Shown: positions 1 to 5,550 of the stretch, piece by piece
Position numbering within the stretch: position 1 is the first letter of the stretch
Layout of the letters: each line of letters begins with the position of its first letter
Notes under the pieces: model-generated
Databases searched by the model: none
What the model saw: the letters and a program-made list of their open reading frames with translations, nothing else
What the model was told of the DNA's origin: nothing
DNA from: Muribaculaceae bacterium
GTDB lineage: Bacteria > Bacteroidota > Bacteroidia > Bacteroidales > Muribaculaceae
Reading direction: 5' to 3'
Length of the DNA stretch: 7,122 nt
Assembly: GCA_022511505.1 (NCBI GenBank)
Contig: JAFLTK010000151.1
Coordinates: 1-7,122 of the forward strand
Position numbers and translations under genes: made by a program

Positions 1-2656
1 TTACACATTTAGAGAATGTATAATTATTTATTCCTAATGTGTTGCTTGTCGATTCATGAAATTTGACTTCATTCAAGAAATCACACTTAGAAAACGCATA
101 ATTATCTATGGTTGATAGAGTGTAAGGTAATGATATCGAGGCTAATCCATCACAATCGTTAAAAGCATAGGTATAAATAGTTTGCAAACCGTCGGCTATC
201 TGTACGTTTGTCATAGATGTACACCCATCGAGAAGATGGTGGTATAAGTATGTAACTTTAGGGCCTACTGTAACAGAAATGATATTTGTATTATTTACAA
301 AGGGGGCCGAAGCTCTGTACACCTCATTAAATGATGTTCCCTCCAGATCATATATTCGAACGGAGTTACTATAACTATAATTTATATCTCGTCCGATTGT
401 AAGAAAACGAATTGGACAATCATAGAAGTAATCGTAACGCCGGTCAGTATATGGAGAATTTGAACTTACTGATTCAATTTTTGAGCTTCTACATCCGGTG
501 TTATTTATTTTAAGTTCCTCTTCACCATCCTTAAAAATTAAGTAAGTAACACGCGTACATCCATAGAAACTATTTTTTCCCATTGATGTAACGGTTCCCG
601 GAATTGTAAAATTCATTATACCCGAATTATTCCAAAAAACTTCGTTACCAATAGTCTTTAGACCTTCTTGCATTGAAATTGTTGCCAATCCTTTGCAGTT
701 ATAATAAGCTTGGTCCCCGATGGATTGAACTGTAGCCGGTAAAGAGGCTTCAGATAATGCAACGCATTCCTTGAATGCTTTAGCCGGAACGTTTGTCAGT
801 GATTTTCCAAGTAAGGCAACGGAAAGACGCGTACACCCTTCAAAAGCGGAAGCTCCCATCGTTGTAAAATTATCAGGCAATATAATCGCAGTCAACGAGC
901 TTGCGCCGTGGAAAGCATCAGGGCCGATAGATTCGAGTCCTGTCCCTACGGTGGCTTCAGTTATACTTGTGCAATCTTGGAATGTGGAGGCACCTATGCT
1001 CTTTGTAGTATTGGGAAATGTGAGTTTTGTAATGTTTTTATTTTGATAGAATGCTCTGTCGCCCACGGTTTCAATTTTATCTCCCAGGTTAAGGGTTGTA
1101 AGTTTATCACATGATTCAAACGCACTTTTGCCAATATTTACAACATGTGGCAACGTCATTATGGTTATGGCATCATTGTTATAGAATAAATAAGGAGTAA
1201 TATCCGTGACAAGATTGCCGATTGTGATTTTTGTAAGTGTCGTCTTGTTATAGAATGCCGAATATCCATATCTTTCAGGATAGTTCTCAAATTTATAGCC
1301 CTCTATATCGGCGTATATTATATTACGGCCAAGATATACTTCTTCAAGAGGACAGGTATAAAATAATCCAACGCCCCTTCCTGAATTATAGTAGGCACCA
1401 AGCGATAGAGGGTTTGAGCCATCCTCAAAAGTTATATATTTTAATGCTGTACATTCATAAAATGGACTATAGTATGTTGCTGTTCGTGTTGTTCCTATTT
1501 GTGTTACTGAAGCGGGAATTGTAAGTGTCTGAAGAGATTTGCAATTATAAAATGTTTGGTCATCTATCGTTTTTAAGGAATTACCAAGAGTTATCTCGTT
1601 AAGAGCGGTGCATCCGTAAAAAGTCTCGGACGGAAGATTAATTTGGCCGTCGCCAATTGTAACTGCGGTAAGTGATGTACAGTTTTTAAATGCTGAATTC
1701 CCCAATGTTATGTCGTTATCTCCGAAATTTAAAACAGATATACTGGAGTTTTCAAAAGCATTCGATCCTATATTAGTTACCGAAGAGGGGATATTTGCTT
1801 TTGAAATTCCGGAATACTTGAAAGCATATCCGCCTATGCTGTTAAGCTTGGATGGAAGTTCGGAATTAAAATTTGAAGTATAATAAAAAGCATGTTCACC
1901 TATTTCAGAAACTGATTCCGGCAATTCAAAAGGTTTCATTGCCTTACAGTTATAGAATGCATAACGGCTAATAGAATTCAATTGCCCCTCAATTGAAATA
2001 TCTGAAAGCGCAGTGGCTCCATAAAATATGTATTGAGGCAGGTCTGTTACCTGTGAGCCAATTGTTACTTTCGTCAAAGTAGTCTTGTTATAGAATGCCG
2101 AATATCCATATCTTTCAGGATAGTTCTCAAATTTATAGCCCTCTATATCGGCGTATATTATATTACGGCCAAGATATACTTCTTCAAGAGGACAGGTATA
2201 AAATAATCCAACGCCCCTTCCTGAATTATAGTAGGCACCAAGCGATAGAGGGTTTGAGCCATCCTCAAAAGTTATATATTTTAATGCTGTACATTCATAA
2301 AATGGACTATAGGATGTTACTGTTTTTGTTGTTCCTATTTGTGTTACTGAAGCAGGGATTGTGATTGACTCTAAAGACGTACAGTTGGCAAATGCGCGGT
2401 CGGCGATAGTGGTGACCGTAAACTGTACATTACTGTAGTTAACAAATGCTGGAATTTCTATCTTTGATGGTAATGAAGCATAGTTGGAGGTCGTTGTTGT
2501 TTCATAAGTCAAGGTTGCTGTCCGATCGTTTGTGTTTAATTCATAATACAAACCATCGATTTTTACACTTTCCGCTTCAGCTGTGCTAATAATACAAGCA
2601 CATAGCGAAAGTGCTATAAGCCATCGTTTCATAAAAGTTGGTTTTGATTTTTTCAT
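1..2656 (-). CDS. Secreted BspA-type leucine-rich-repeat protein, partial (C-terminus beyond left edge)
   Basis: The frame is open from an ATG at 2656 to the left edge: 885 codons and no stop, so the gene is incomplete. A second in-frame ATG at 2632 (MKRWLIALSL) is an equally good start; a stop lies just upstream of 2656, making it the first possible start. The N-terminus has a basic n-region, a hydrophobic core LIALSLCACII and a probable signal peptidase I site after AEA (about residue 28). The rest is a run of roughly 23-residue BspA/Treponema-type LRRs of the form IG-x-x-AF-x-x-C-x-x-L-x-x-I-x-IP, for example near residues 80-110 and throughout the visible C-terminal part. Two near-identical Tyr/Gly-rich modules interrupt the repeats, and a diverged third lies at about 701-802. 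Such proteins are exported and usually mediate surface binding; the ligand here is unknown. The gene is clearly more AT-rich than the ribosomal genes (many ATA, AAA and TAT codons), which fits acquisition by transfer. No anchor or secretion tail is visible. Confidence 0.9.
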   Translation of the reverse strand, partial: MKKSKPTFMKRWLIALSLCACIISTAEAESVKIDGLYYELNTNDRTATLTYETTTTSNYASLPSKIEIPAFVNYSNVQFTVTTIADRAFANCTSLESITIPASVTQIGTTKTVTSYSPFYECTALKYITFEDGSNPLSLGAYYNSGRGVGLFYTCPLEEVYLGRNIIYADIEGYKFENYPERYGYSAFYNKTTLTKVTIGSQVTDLPQYIFYGATALSDISIEGQLNSISRYAFYNCKAMKPFELPESVSEIGEHAFYYTSNFNSELPSKLNSIGGYAFKYSGISKANIPSSVTNIGSNAFENSSISVLNFGDNDITLGNSAFKNCTSLTAVTIGDGQINLPSETFYGCTALNEITLGNSLKTIDDQTFYNCKSLQTLTIPASVTQIGTTRTATYYSPFYECTALKYITFEDGSNPLSLGAYYNSGRGVGLFYTCPLEEVYLGRNIIYADIEGYKFENYPERYGYSAFYNKTTLTKITIGNLVTDITPYLFYNNDAITIMTLPHVVNIGKSAFESCDKLTTLNLGDKIETVGDRAFYQNKNITKLTFPNTTKSIGASTFQDCTSITEATVGTGLESIGPDAFHGASSLTAIILPDNFTTMGASAFEGCTRLSVALLGKSLTNVPAKAFKECVALSEASLPATVQSIGDQAYYNCKGLATISMQEGLKTIGNEVFWNNSGIMNFTIPGTVTSMGKNSFYGCTRVTYLIFKDGEEELKINNTGCRSSKIESVSSNSPYTDRRYDYFYDCPIRFLTIGRDINYSYSNSVRIYDLEGTSFNEVYRASAPFVNNTNIISVTVGPKVTYLYHHLLDGCTSMTNVQIADGLQTIYTYAFNDCDGLASISLPYTLSTIDNYAFSKCDFLNEVKFHESTSNTLGINNYTFSKCV
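1242..1472 (-). repeat. 231-bp perfect direct repeat, copy 2 (within LRR gene)
   Basis: Second copy of the segment at 2082-2312, encoding about residues 395-472. The first differences on the right are at 1473, 1479, 1485, 1486, 1514 and 1517, after which the sequences diverge beyond 1522. On the left the match stops at 1241. Flanking LRRs are only loosely similar, so the identical block is sharply bounded. Confidence 0.97.
2082..2312 (-). repeat. 231-bp perfect direct repeat, copy 1 (within LRR gene)
   Basis: This segment matches 1242-1472 at every base, 840 bp (280 codons) away and in the same frame. It encodes about residues 115-192 of the LRR protein, including SPFYECTALKYITF and GLFYTCPLEEVYLGRN. 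Similarity continues with a few mismatches to about 2362, then decays. Identity at synonymous sites points to recent duplication or gene conversion. Confidence 0.97.
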
Positions 2657-2748
2657 TGTATTACTGTTTTAATTTTTTTCTCTTATTAAAGAAAACTCTA
2701 AGTTTGCAGTGGCAAAATAATCGAATGGAAAATTTACCTTACTCTTTA

Positions 2749-2973
2749 TTACTTTTGCGAGTCAACTAGCCAACGGAAGTCCCGGTCGTAGTTCGAACGG
2801 AGGGCGGTGGCATCACTGCTTGACTTGAATTTCACTATCACTTGCCCGGGCCTGTAGGCTCCGCGGGTTGCTCGAACGTCGACACGGTTGACGTCGACAT
2901 CCTGGGCCGATGCGCCGACGCTGCCCGACAGCAGGCAGAGAGCACATGCAGCAAACAATTGCAATGGTTTCAT
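2749..2973 (-). pseudogene. Truncated N-terminal fragment of a secreted protein, probably a subtilase (S8)-like preproprotein
   Basis: A 74-codon ORF. I chose ATG 2973 over the upstream ATG 3012 because it gives a clean signal peptide: MKPLQLFAACALCLLSGSVG, then ASAQ as a likely cleavage site. The upstream start would lie inside the terminator U-tract. The mature part contains YRPGQVIVKFK, which resembles the 'PG-(Q/E)-hydrophobic-(I/V)VKFK' segment of fervidolysin-type subtilase propeptides (family knowledge). A full protease would need several hundred more residues with the Asp, His and Ser catalytic motifs; none is present. The frame stops with DSQK and a double TAA, and the DNA turns AT-rich at that point. 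I infer that the 3' part was lost by deletion or replaced when the LRR region arrived. It could instead be a small exported protein that is still made. The subtilase assignment rests on one motif. Confidence 0.55.
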
Positions 2974-3010
2974 GAGGTAAATGTTTAGGTATATTATACT
3001 GATTGACAAC

Positions 3011-3044
3011 AAAAAAGGCGGGGAGCAATCTAACTTGCAACCCG
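3011..3044 (-). terminator. Intrinsic terminator of the candidate RNA
   Basis: Read on the minus strand: CGGG pairs with CCCG, then a 2x2 internal loop, GCAA pairs with TTGC, a 6-nt loop, and the stem is followed by CC and six T residues (3016-3011). The fragment at 2973 begins 38 bp downstream, so the site could act as an attenuator for that gene or as the end of a free-standing RNA. Confidence 0.75.
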
Positions 3045-3223
3045 TCTTCTTGAGGCCTTCACATTGCCCACCATCAGTACGGGCAACGCATTACATCCTC
3101 CACGCCAATATACCGTCAAAGCCTTCAACTCTCGGTCGAGAGCCAAAGGTTCAGTATAAACACGCTATGAGGACATTTACCGTTGCCTGATTCTTAACTG
3201 ATGGTTAGAAAGTTGTGAAGTTT

Positions 3224-3239
3224 CAAGAAGCCAAGAAGC
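3224..3239. repeat. Tandem 8-bp repeat CAAGAAGC x2
   Basis: CAAGAAGC occurs twice back to back. Either copy of CAAGAAG can pair with CTTCTTG at 3046-3052, so the closing helix of the candidate RNA has two possible registers. Confidence 0.85.
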
Positions 3240-3392
3240 AGACGTCATTGTAAACGTCTCTAATATGTCTTGCCGCGGCCATAGCCGTGCCGCGACAAAT
3301 GCCGAGCCACCGACCGGCACCCCCTCCGGGGACCGTTTCGCCGCGAGACGCCTTTTAGGGGAACACTCGCGACATGCCGACACTCAGCATCG

Positions 3393-3422
3393 CAAAGATA
3401 CAAACTTTTATCCATTCCCCAA
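3393..3422 (-). promoter_or_regulatory. Bacteroidetes-type housekeeping promoter
   Basis: On the minus strand, TTG at 3422-3420 is followed by a 19-nt spacer and TATCTTTG at 3400-3393. This matches the Bacteroidetes -33 TTG and -7 TAnnTTTG consensus exactly. Transcription should start near 3386-3389 and run leftward through the structured region. The C-free triplet tract lies just upstream. Confidence 0.75.
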
Positions 3423-3447
3423 CACTTTTCCCCATTTTTTCATTTTT

Positions 3448-3534
3448 TTGTTGTTATTGTTGTTGATGGTGTTGATGTTGTTATTGTTTTTGATGTTGTT
3501 GATGTTGTTGGTGTTGTTATTGTTGATGGTGTTG
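3448..3534. repeat. Degenerate trinucleotide (NTG) tract, 29 triplets
   Basis: Twenty-nine consecutive triplets have T in the middle and mostly G in third place (TTG, ATG, GTG, with a few TTA and one TTT). The surrounding 3442-3540 has no C on the plus strand. Read on the plus strand it would give a Leu/Met/Val run; I see no supporting gene and treat it as low-complexity DNA. Confidence 0.85.
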
Positions 3535-3559
3535 GGGAGGCCATGCCCGCTCCTCGTTG

Positions 3560-3577
3560 AAACCGCGGGAGCGGTTT
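3560..3577. other. Hairpin, 7-bp stem with GGGA loop
   Basis: AAACCGC pairs with GCGGTTT around GGGA. It lies next to the inverted-repeat element and has no following T-run, so a terminator role is doubtful. It may belong to the repeat cluster. Confidence 0.6.
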
Positions 3578-3586
3578 AAGATCATT

Positions 3587-3772
3587 AACCCCGGGTTGGG
3601 GAGCGAGCCTGCGAGCGACCTACCCGGGGAAGGAGCGTCCCAGCCATCTTCAACCCCGGAGGGCGTTGAACATCTGGCGACTAACGTGCAACCCCTGCCG
3701 GGGTAGGTGTCCGATGGATGACGCTTTCCCGGGGTAGGACCGCTCGCAGGCTCGCGGTCACAACCCCGGGTT
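3587..3772. repeat. 186-bp palindromic element with long imperfect inverted arms (REP/BIME- or MITE-like)
   Basis: The left arm (3587-3639) and the right arm (3720-3772) are imperfect inverted copies over about 53 bp. They share the 14-bp core CGAGCCTGCGAGCG, the CCCGGGG-flanked ACCTACC segment and an inner GCGTC. AACCCCGGGTT stands at both outer ends (3587-3597 and 3762-3772). The centre holds two smaller hairpins: TTCAAC/GTTGAA near 3649-3670, and CCCC/GGGG at about 3692-3703. There is no ORF or transposase inside. Repeated palindromic intergenic elements of this sort are often mobilised in trans by RAYT/IS200-like transposases; that link is inference, as none is in the window. Confidence 0.7.
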
Positions 3773-3802
3773 ATCGATCTTAATGCCCTCCTGGCAATCT
3801 TT

Positions 3803-3826
3803 CCGTCGTCACCGCCGTGACGACGG
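3803..3826. repeat. Perfect 10-bp stem, 4-nt loop hairpin
   Basis: CCGTCGTCAC pairs perfectly with GTGACGACGG around CGCC. It belongs to the palindrome cluster between the 186-bp element and rplQ. No T-run follows on either strand, so I do not call it a terminator. Confidence 0.8.
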
Positions 3827-3840
3827 GGATTCGTGATAAA

Positions 3841-3860
3841 TCTCGATACATCTCGATACA
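3841..3860. repeat. 10-bp tandem direct repeat x2
   Basis: TCTCGATACA occurs twice in tandem without mismatch, directly followed by TCGCGTCCAC, the left half of an inverted repeat. Confidence 0.9.
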
Positions 3861-3923
3861 TCGCGTCCACGCCGACAACACACTGAACACCACCGGATTA
3901 TGTGGACGCGACATGTCGCGTCC
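3861..3923. repeat. Nested palindromes: 10-bp inverted repeat overlapping a 20-bp perfect palindrome
   Basis: TCGCGTCCAC (3861-3870) is the exact inverse of GTGGACGCGA (3902-3911). The second half overlaps GGACGCGACATGTCGCGTCC (3904-3923), a perfect 20-bp palindrome. The GGACGCGA unit is thus present three times in alternating orientation, allowing mutually exclusive hairpins. Short palindromes of this type resemble intergenic REP-like repeats of Bacteroidales. Confidence 0.8.
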
Positions 3924-3967
3924 CTACCGGTCGTCACGAGCGATTTATCCGCTACCGTCAAGACACG

Positions 3968-4001
3968 GCGAGTCCCGACCCTGGATGGGGTCGGGACTCG
4001 C
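3968..4001 (-). terminator. Strong 14-bp hairpin downstream of rplQ, possible operon terminator
   Basis: GCGAGTCCCGACCC pairs perfectly with GGGTCGGGACTCGC around a 6-nt loop, 47 bp past the rplQ stop. No U-tract follows on the minus strand, so it may stabilise the mRNA 3' end, or be another repeat-family palindrome, rather than terminate by itself. Confidence 0.45.
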
Positions 4002-4015
4002 TTTGGGTATCGGGT

Positions 4016-4036
4016 CGAGGGGCCCGGGGCCTCTCG
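4016..4036 (-). other. GC-rich hairpin just after rplQ
   Basis: A 9-bp stem with one mismatch (CGAGGGGCC with GGCCTCTCG) and a 3-nt loop begins 12 bp after the rplQ stop codon. No U-tract follows. Together with the hairpin at 3968-4001 it forms the 3' end region of the ribosomal operon. Confidence 0.5.
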
Positions 4037-4048
4037 ATTGGTTGTCGA

Positions 4049-4528
4049 TTACTCGGCGGGAGTTTCTGCAACGGGTGCTTCGGCAGCGGGAGCCTCGGCA
4101 GCCTTGCCTGAGCGACGTGAGCGGCGGGTTGATTTCTTCTTGGCGCCGGCCTTGTCCTTGAGCATGGCCTCGTTGTAGTCTACAAGCTCGATAAAGCACA
4201 TCTTGGCGTTGTCGCCAAGGCGGTTACCGGTCTTGAGGATGCGGGTGTAGCCACCGTTGCGGTTGGCGATTTTCTCGGCAACGTTGCGGAAGAGTTCGGT
4301 GACGGCCTCTTTGTTTTGCAGGTAGGAGAAGACAAGACGGCGGTTGGCGGTGGTGTCTTCTTTGGCGCGGTTAATCAGAGGCTCGGCGTATACGCGAAGT
4401 GCTTTGGCTTTGGCGAGAGTCGTGAAGATGCGTTTGTGCATAATCAACGAAATCGTCTGGTTGGCCAGCAGCGCGTCGCGATGAGCCTTTGTGCGGCCTA
4501 AGTGGTTGAATTTTTTATTATGTCTCAT
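4049..4528 (-). CDS. rplQ: 50S ribosomal protein L17
   Basis: 159 residues, starting MRHNKKFNHLGRTKAHRDAL, the typical L17 N-terminus. The L17 core runs to about residue 120 and includes ANRRLVFSYL, the GGYTRILKTGNRLGDNAKM segment and FIELVDYN. L17 binds 23S rRNA in the large subunit near the exit-tunnel region (family knowledge). E. coli L17 has 127 residues; the extra length here is a C-terminal tail (about 125-159), first basic (KKKSTRRSRRSGK) and then Ala/Pro/Glu-rich (EAPAAEAPVAETPAE). Such tails are common in Bacteroidetes L17 and are probably disordered. The start lies 9 bp after the rpoA stop, so the two genes are surely co-transcribed. It is the last gene of the operon, followed by hairpins. 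Confidence 0.98.
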   Translation of the reverse strand: MRHNKKFNHLGRTKAHRDALLANQTISLIMHKRIFTTLAKAKALRVYAEPLINRAKEDTTANRRLVFSYLQNKEAVTELFRNVAEKIANRNGGYTRILKTGNRLGDNAKMCFIELVDYNEAMLKDKAGAKKKSTRRSRRSGKAAEAPAAEAPVAETPAE

Positions 4529-4537
4529 CGTTGTAGT

Positions 4538-5530
4538 TTACTCTTTATCAAGTTTATATTTGGAAATATCCATTCCGAAGGAGAGGTTGAGGCTTTCGAG
4601 GAGTTGGTCGAGTTCGGTCAGCGACTTCTTGCCGAAGTTGCGGAAGCGGAGCAGGTCGTTTTTGTTGAGGACGACGAGCTCGCCAAGGGTCTCGACTTCG
4701 GCGCTCTTGAGGCAGTTGAGGGCGCGGACGCTGAGGTCCATGTCGGTCAACTTTGACTTGAGAAGCTGGCGCATGTGGAGCACTTCTTCATCAAACTCCT
4801 CGTTGGAGTCGGTTTCGGTGGGCTCGAGGGCGATTTTTTCGTCGCTGAAGAGCATGAAGTGATGAATAAGTATCTTTGCGGCTTCTTTAAGAGCGTCTTT
4901 GGGGAGTATAGACCCGTTGGTAGTAATCTCGATTGTCAACTTATCGTAATCGGTTTTCTGGTCAACGCGGAAGTTGTCAACGGTATACTTCACGTTCTTG
5001 ATGGGGGTGTAGATGGCGTCGATAGGAATGAGGAGGATATCCTCGGTGGGGTGCTCATATTCCTCGGCGGGGACCCATCCGCGGCCCTTGTTGATTGTGA
5101 GATTGATAGTGAAACTTGCGTCGGGATCCAAATGGCAGATTACGAGCTCGGGGTTGAGGACCTCAAACCCTGATAGAGCGTTGCTGATGTCACCGGCGGT
5201 AAACACCTCGCGGCCTGAGACGGTAATTGTTGCTGTCTCGGTGTCGGTTTCCTCGACTTTCTGCTTGAGGTCTACCTTCTTGAGGTTAAGGATGATGTTG
5301 GTGACATCTTCCTTGACGCCGGGAATGACATCAAACTCGTGACGAACGCCGTCGATTTTGATTGCGCAGATTGCAAAGCCTTCGAGAGAGCTGAGCAGGA
5401 TGCGGCGCAGGGCGTTGCCGATGGTGATGCCATAGCCGGGCTCCAGAGGCTTGAACTCAAACTTGCCGAAGGTGCTACTCTCCTCCAACATGACAACTTT
5501 GTCGGGTTTCTGGAATGCTAAAATAGCCAT
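4538..5530 (-). CDS. rpoA: DNA-directed RNA polymerase subunit alpha
   Basis: 330 residues, normal length. Alpha subunits dimerise to nucleate assembly of core RNA polymerase, and their C-terminal domain contacts UP-element DNA and activators. The N-terminal domain (about 1-235) shows the signature GITIGNALRRILLSSLEG at 34-51 and the NKGRGWVPAEEY segment near 148-158. An acidic linker (TETDSNEEFDEE, about 238-249) leads to the C-terminal domain (about 255-317) with LSVRALNCLKSAEVETLGEL and RNFGKKSLTELDQLL. Arg269 in LSVR corresponds to the DNA-contacting Arg265 of E. coli. The gene starts 20 bp after the rpsD stop and ends 9 bp before rplQ. Nothing is missing or unusual. Confidence 0.99.
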   Translation of the reverse strand: MAILAFQKPDKVVMLEESSTFGKFEFKPLEPGYGITIGNALRRILLSSLEGFAICAIKIDGVRHEFDVIPGVKEDVTNIILNLKKVDLKQKVEETDTETATITVSGREVFTAGDISNALSGFEVLNPELVICHLDPDASFTINLTINKGRGWVPAEEYEHPTEDILLIPIDAIYTPIKNVKYTVDNFRVDQKTDYDKLTIEITTNGSILPKDALKEAAKILIHHFMLFSDEKIALEPTETDSNEEFDEEVLHMRQLLKSKLTDMDLSVRALNCLKSAEVETLGELVVLNKNDLLRFRNFGKKSLTELDQLLESLNLSFGMDISKYKLDKE

Positions 5531-5550
5531 GGATCTGATATTAAAAAATA

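Larger units (their letters stand above)
3011..3388 (-). ncRNA. Candidate structured RNA, or long structured leader, of unknown family
   Basis: A consensus promoter ends at 3393 and an intrinsic terminator lies at 3011-3044, predicting a transcript of about 375 nt. Its 3' half folds into one long irregular hairpin. Pairings in plus coordinates are 3046-3052 with 3224-3230, 3057-3062 with 3215-3220, 3070-3078 with 3197-3205 (9 bp), 3082-3088 with 3181-3187, 3096-3100 with 3169-3173 and 3109-3113 with 3154-3158. The tip is a 12-bp stem, 3122-3133 with 3138-3149, with a 4-nt loop. The 5' half has separate hairpins at 3240-3259 (6 bp) and 3269-3297 (10 bp with one G-U). No credible protein is encoded. 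I looked for tmRNA features (TTCGAC near the 5' end, a GENNYALAA-like tag) and RNase P RNA features (GAGGAAAGTCC, ACAGAACC) and found none. A long rod with internal loops recalls 6S RNA, but that is only an analogy. Confidence 0.55.

Noticed and set aside
2711..2720. TTATTTTG on the minus strand as a -7 box for the LRR gene
   Set aside because: It differs from TAnnTTTG at position 2, and no TTG stands about 19-21 nt upstream, so I cannot support a promoter there.
3011..3388. tmRNA or RNase P RNA, suggested by a transcript of about 375 nt
   Set aside because: The tmRNA 5' TTCGAC and tag coding region and the RNase P GAGGAAAGTCC and ACAGAACC motifs are not present on the minus strand.
3265..3579. 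104-codon plus-strand ORF with a Leu/Met/Val-rich segment that looks like a membrane helix
   Set aside because: The hydrophobic run is simply the NTG triplet tract read in one frame, the flanks resemble no protein, and no promoter faces it.
3587..3923. CRISPR array, suggested by repeated CCCCGGG and GGACGCGA motifs
   Set aside because: The repeats alternate in orientation, are short and lie at irregular distances with no spacer-repeat periodicity; no cas gene is present.
3817..4178. Several 69-117 codon ORFs on both strands between the triplet tract and rplQ
   Set aside because: They overlap each other, are rich in Arg, Ser and Pro as expected for GC-rich palindromic DNA, and partly overlap rplQ on the wrong strand.
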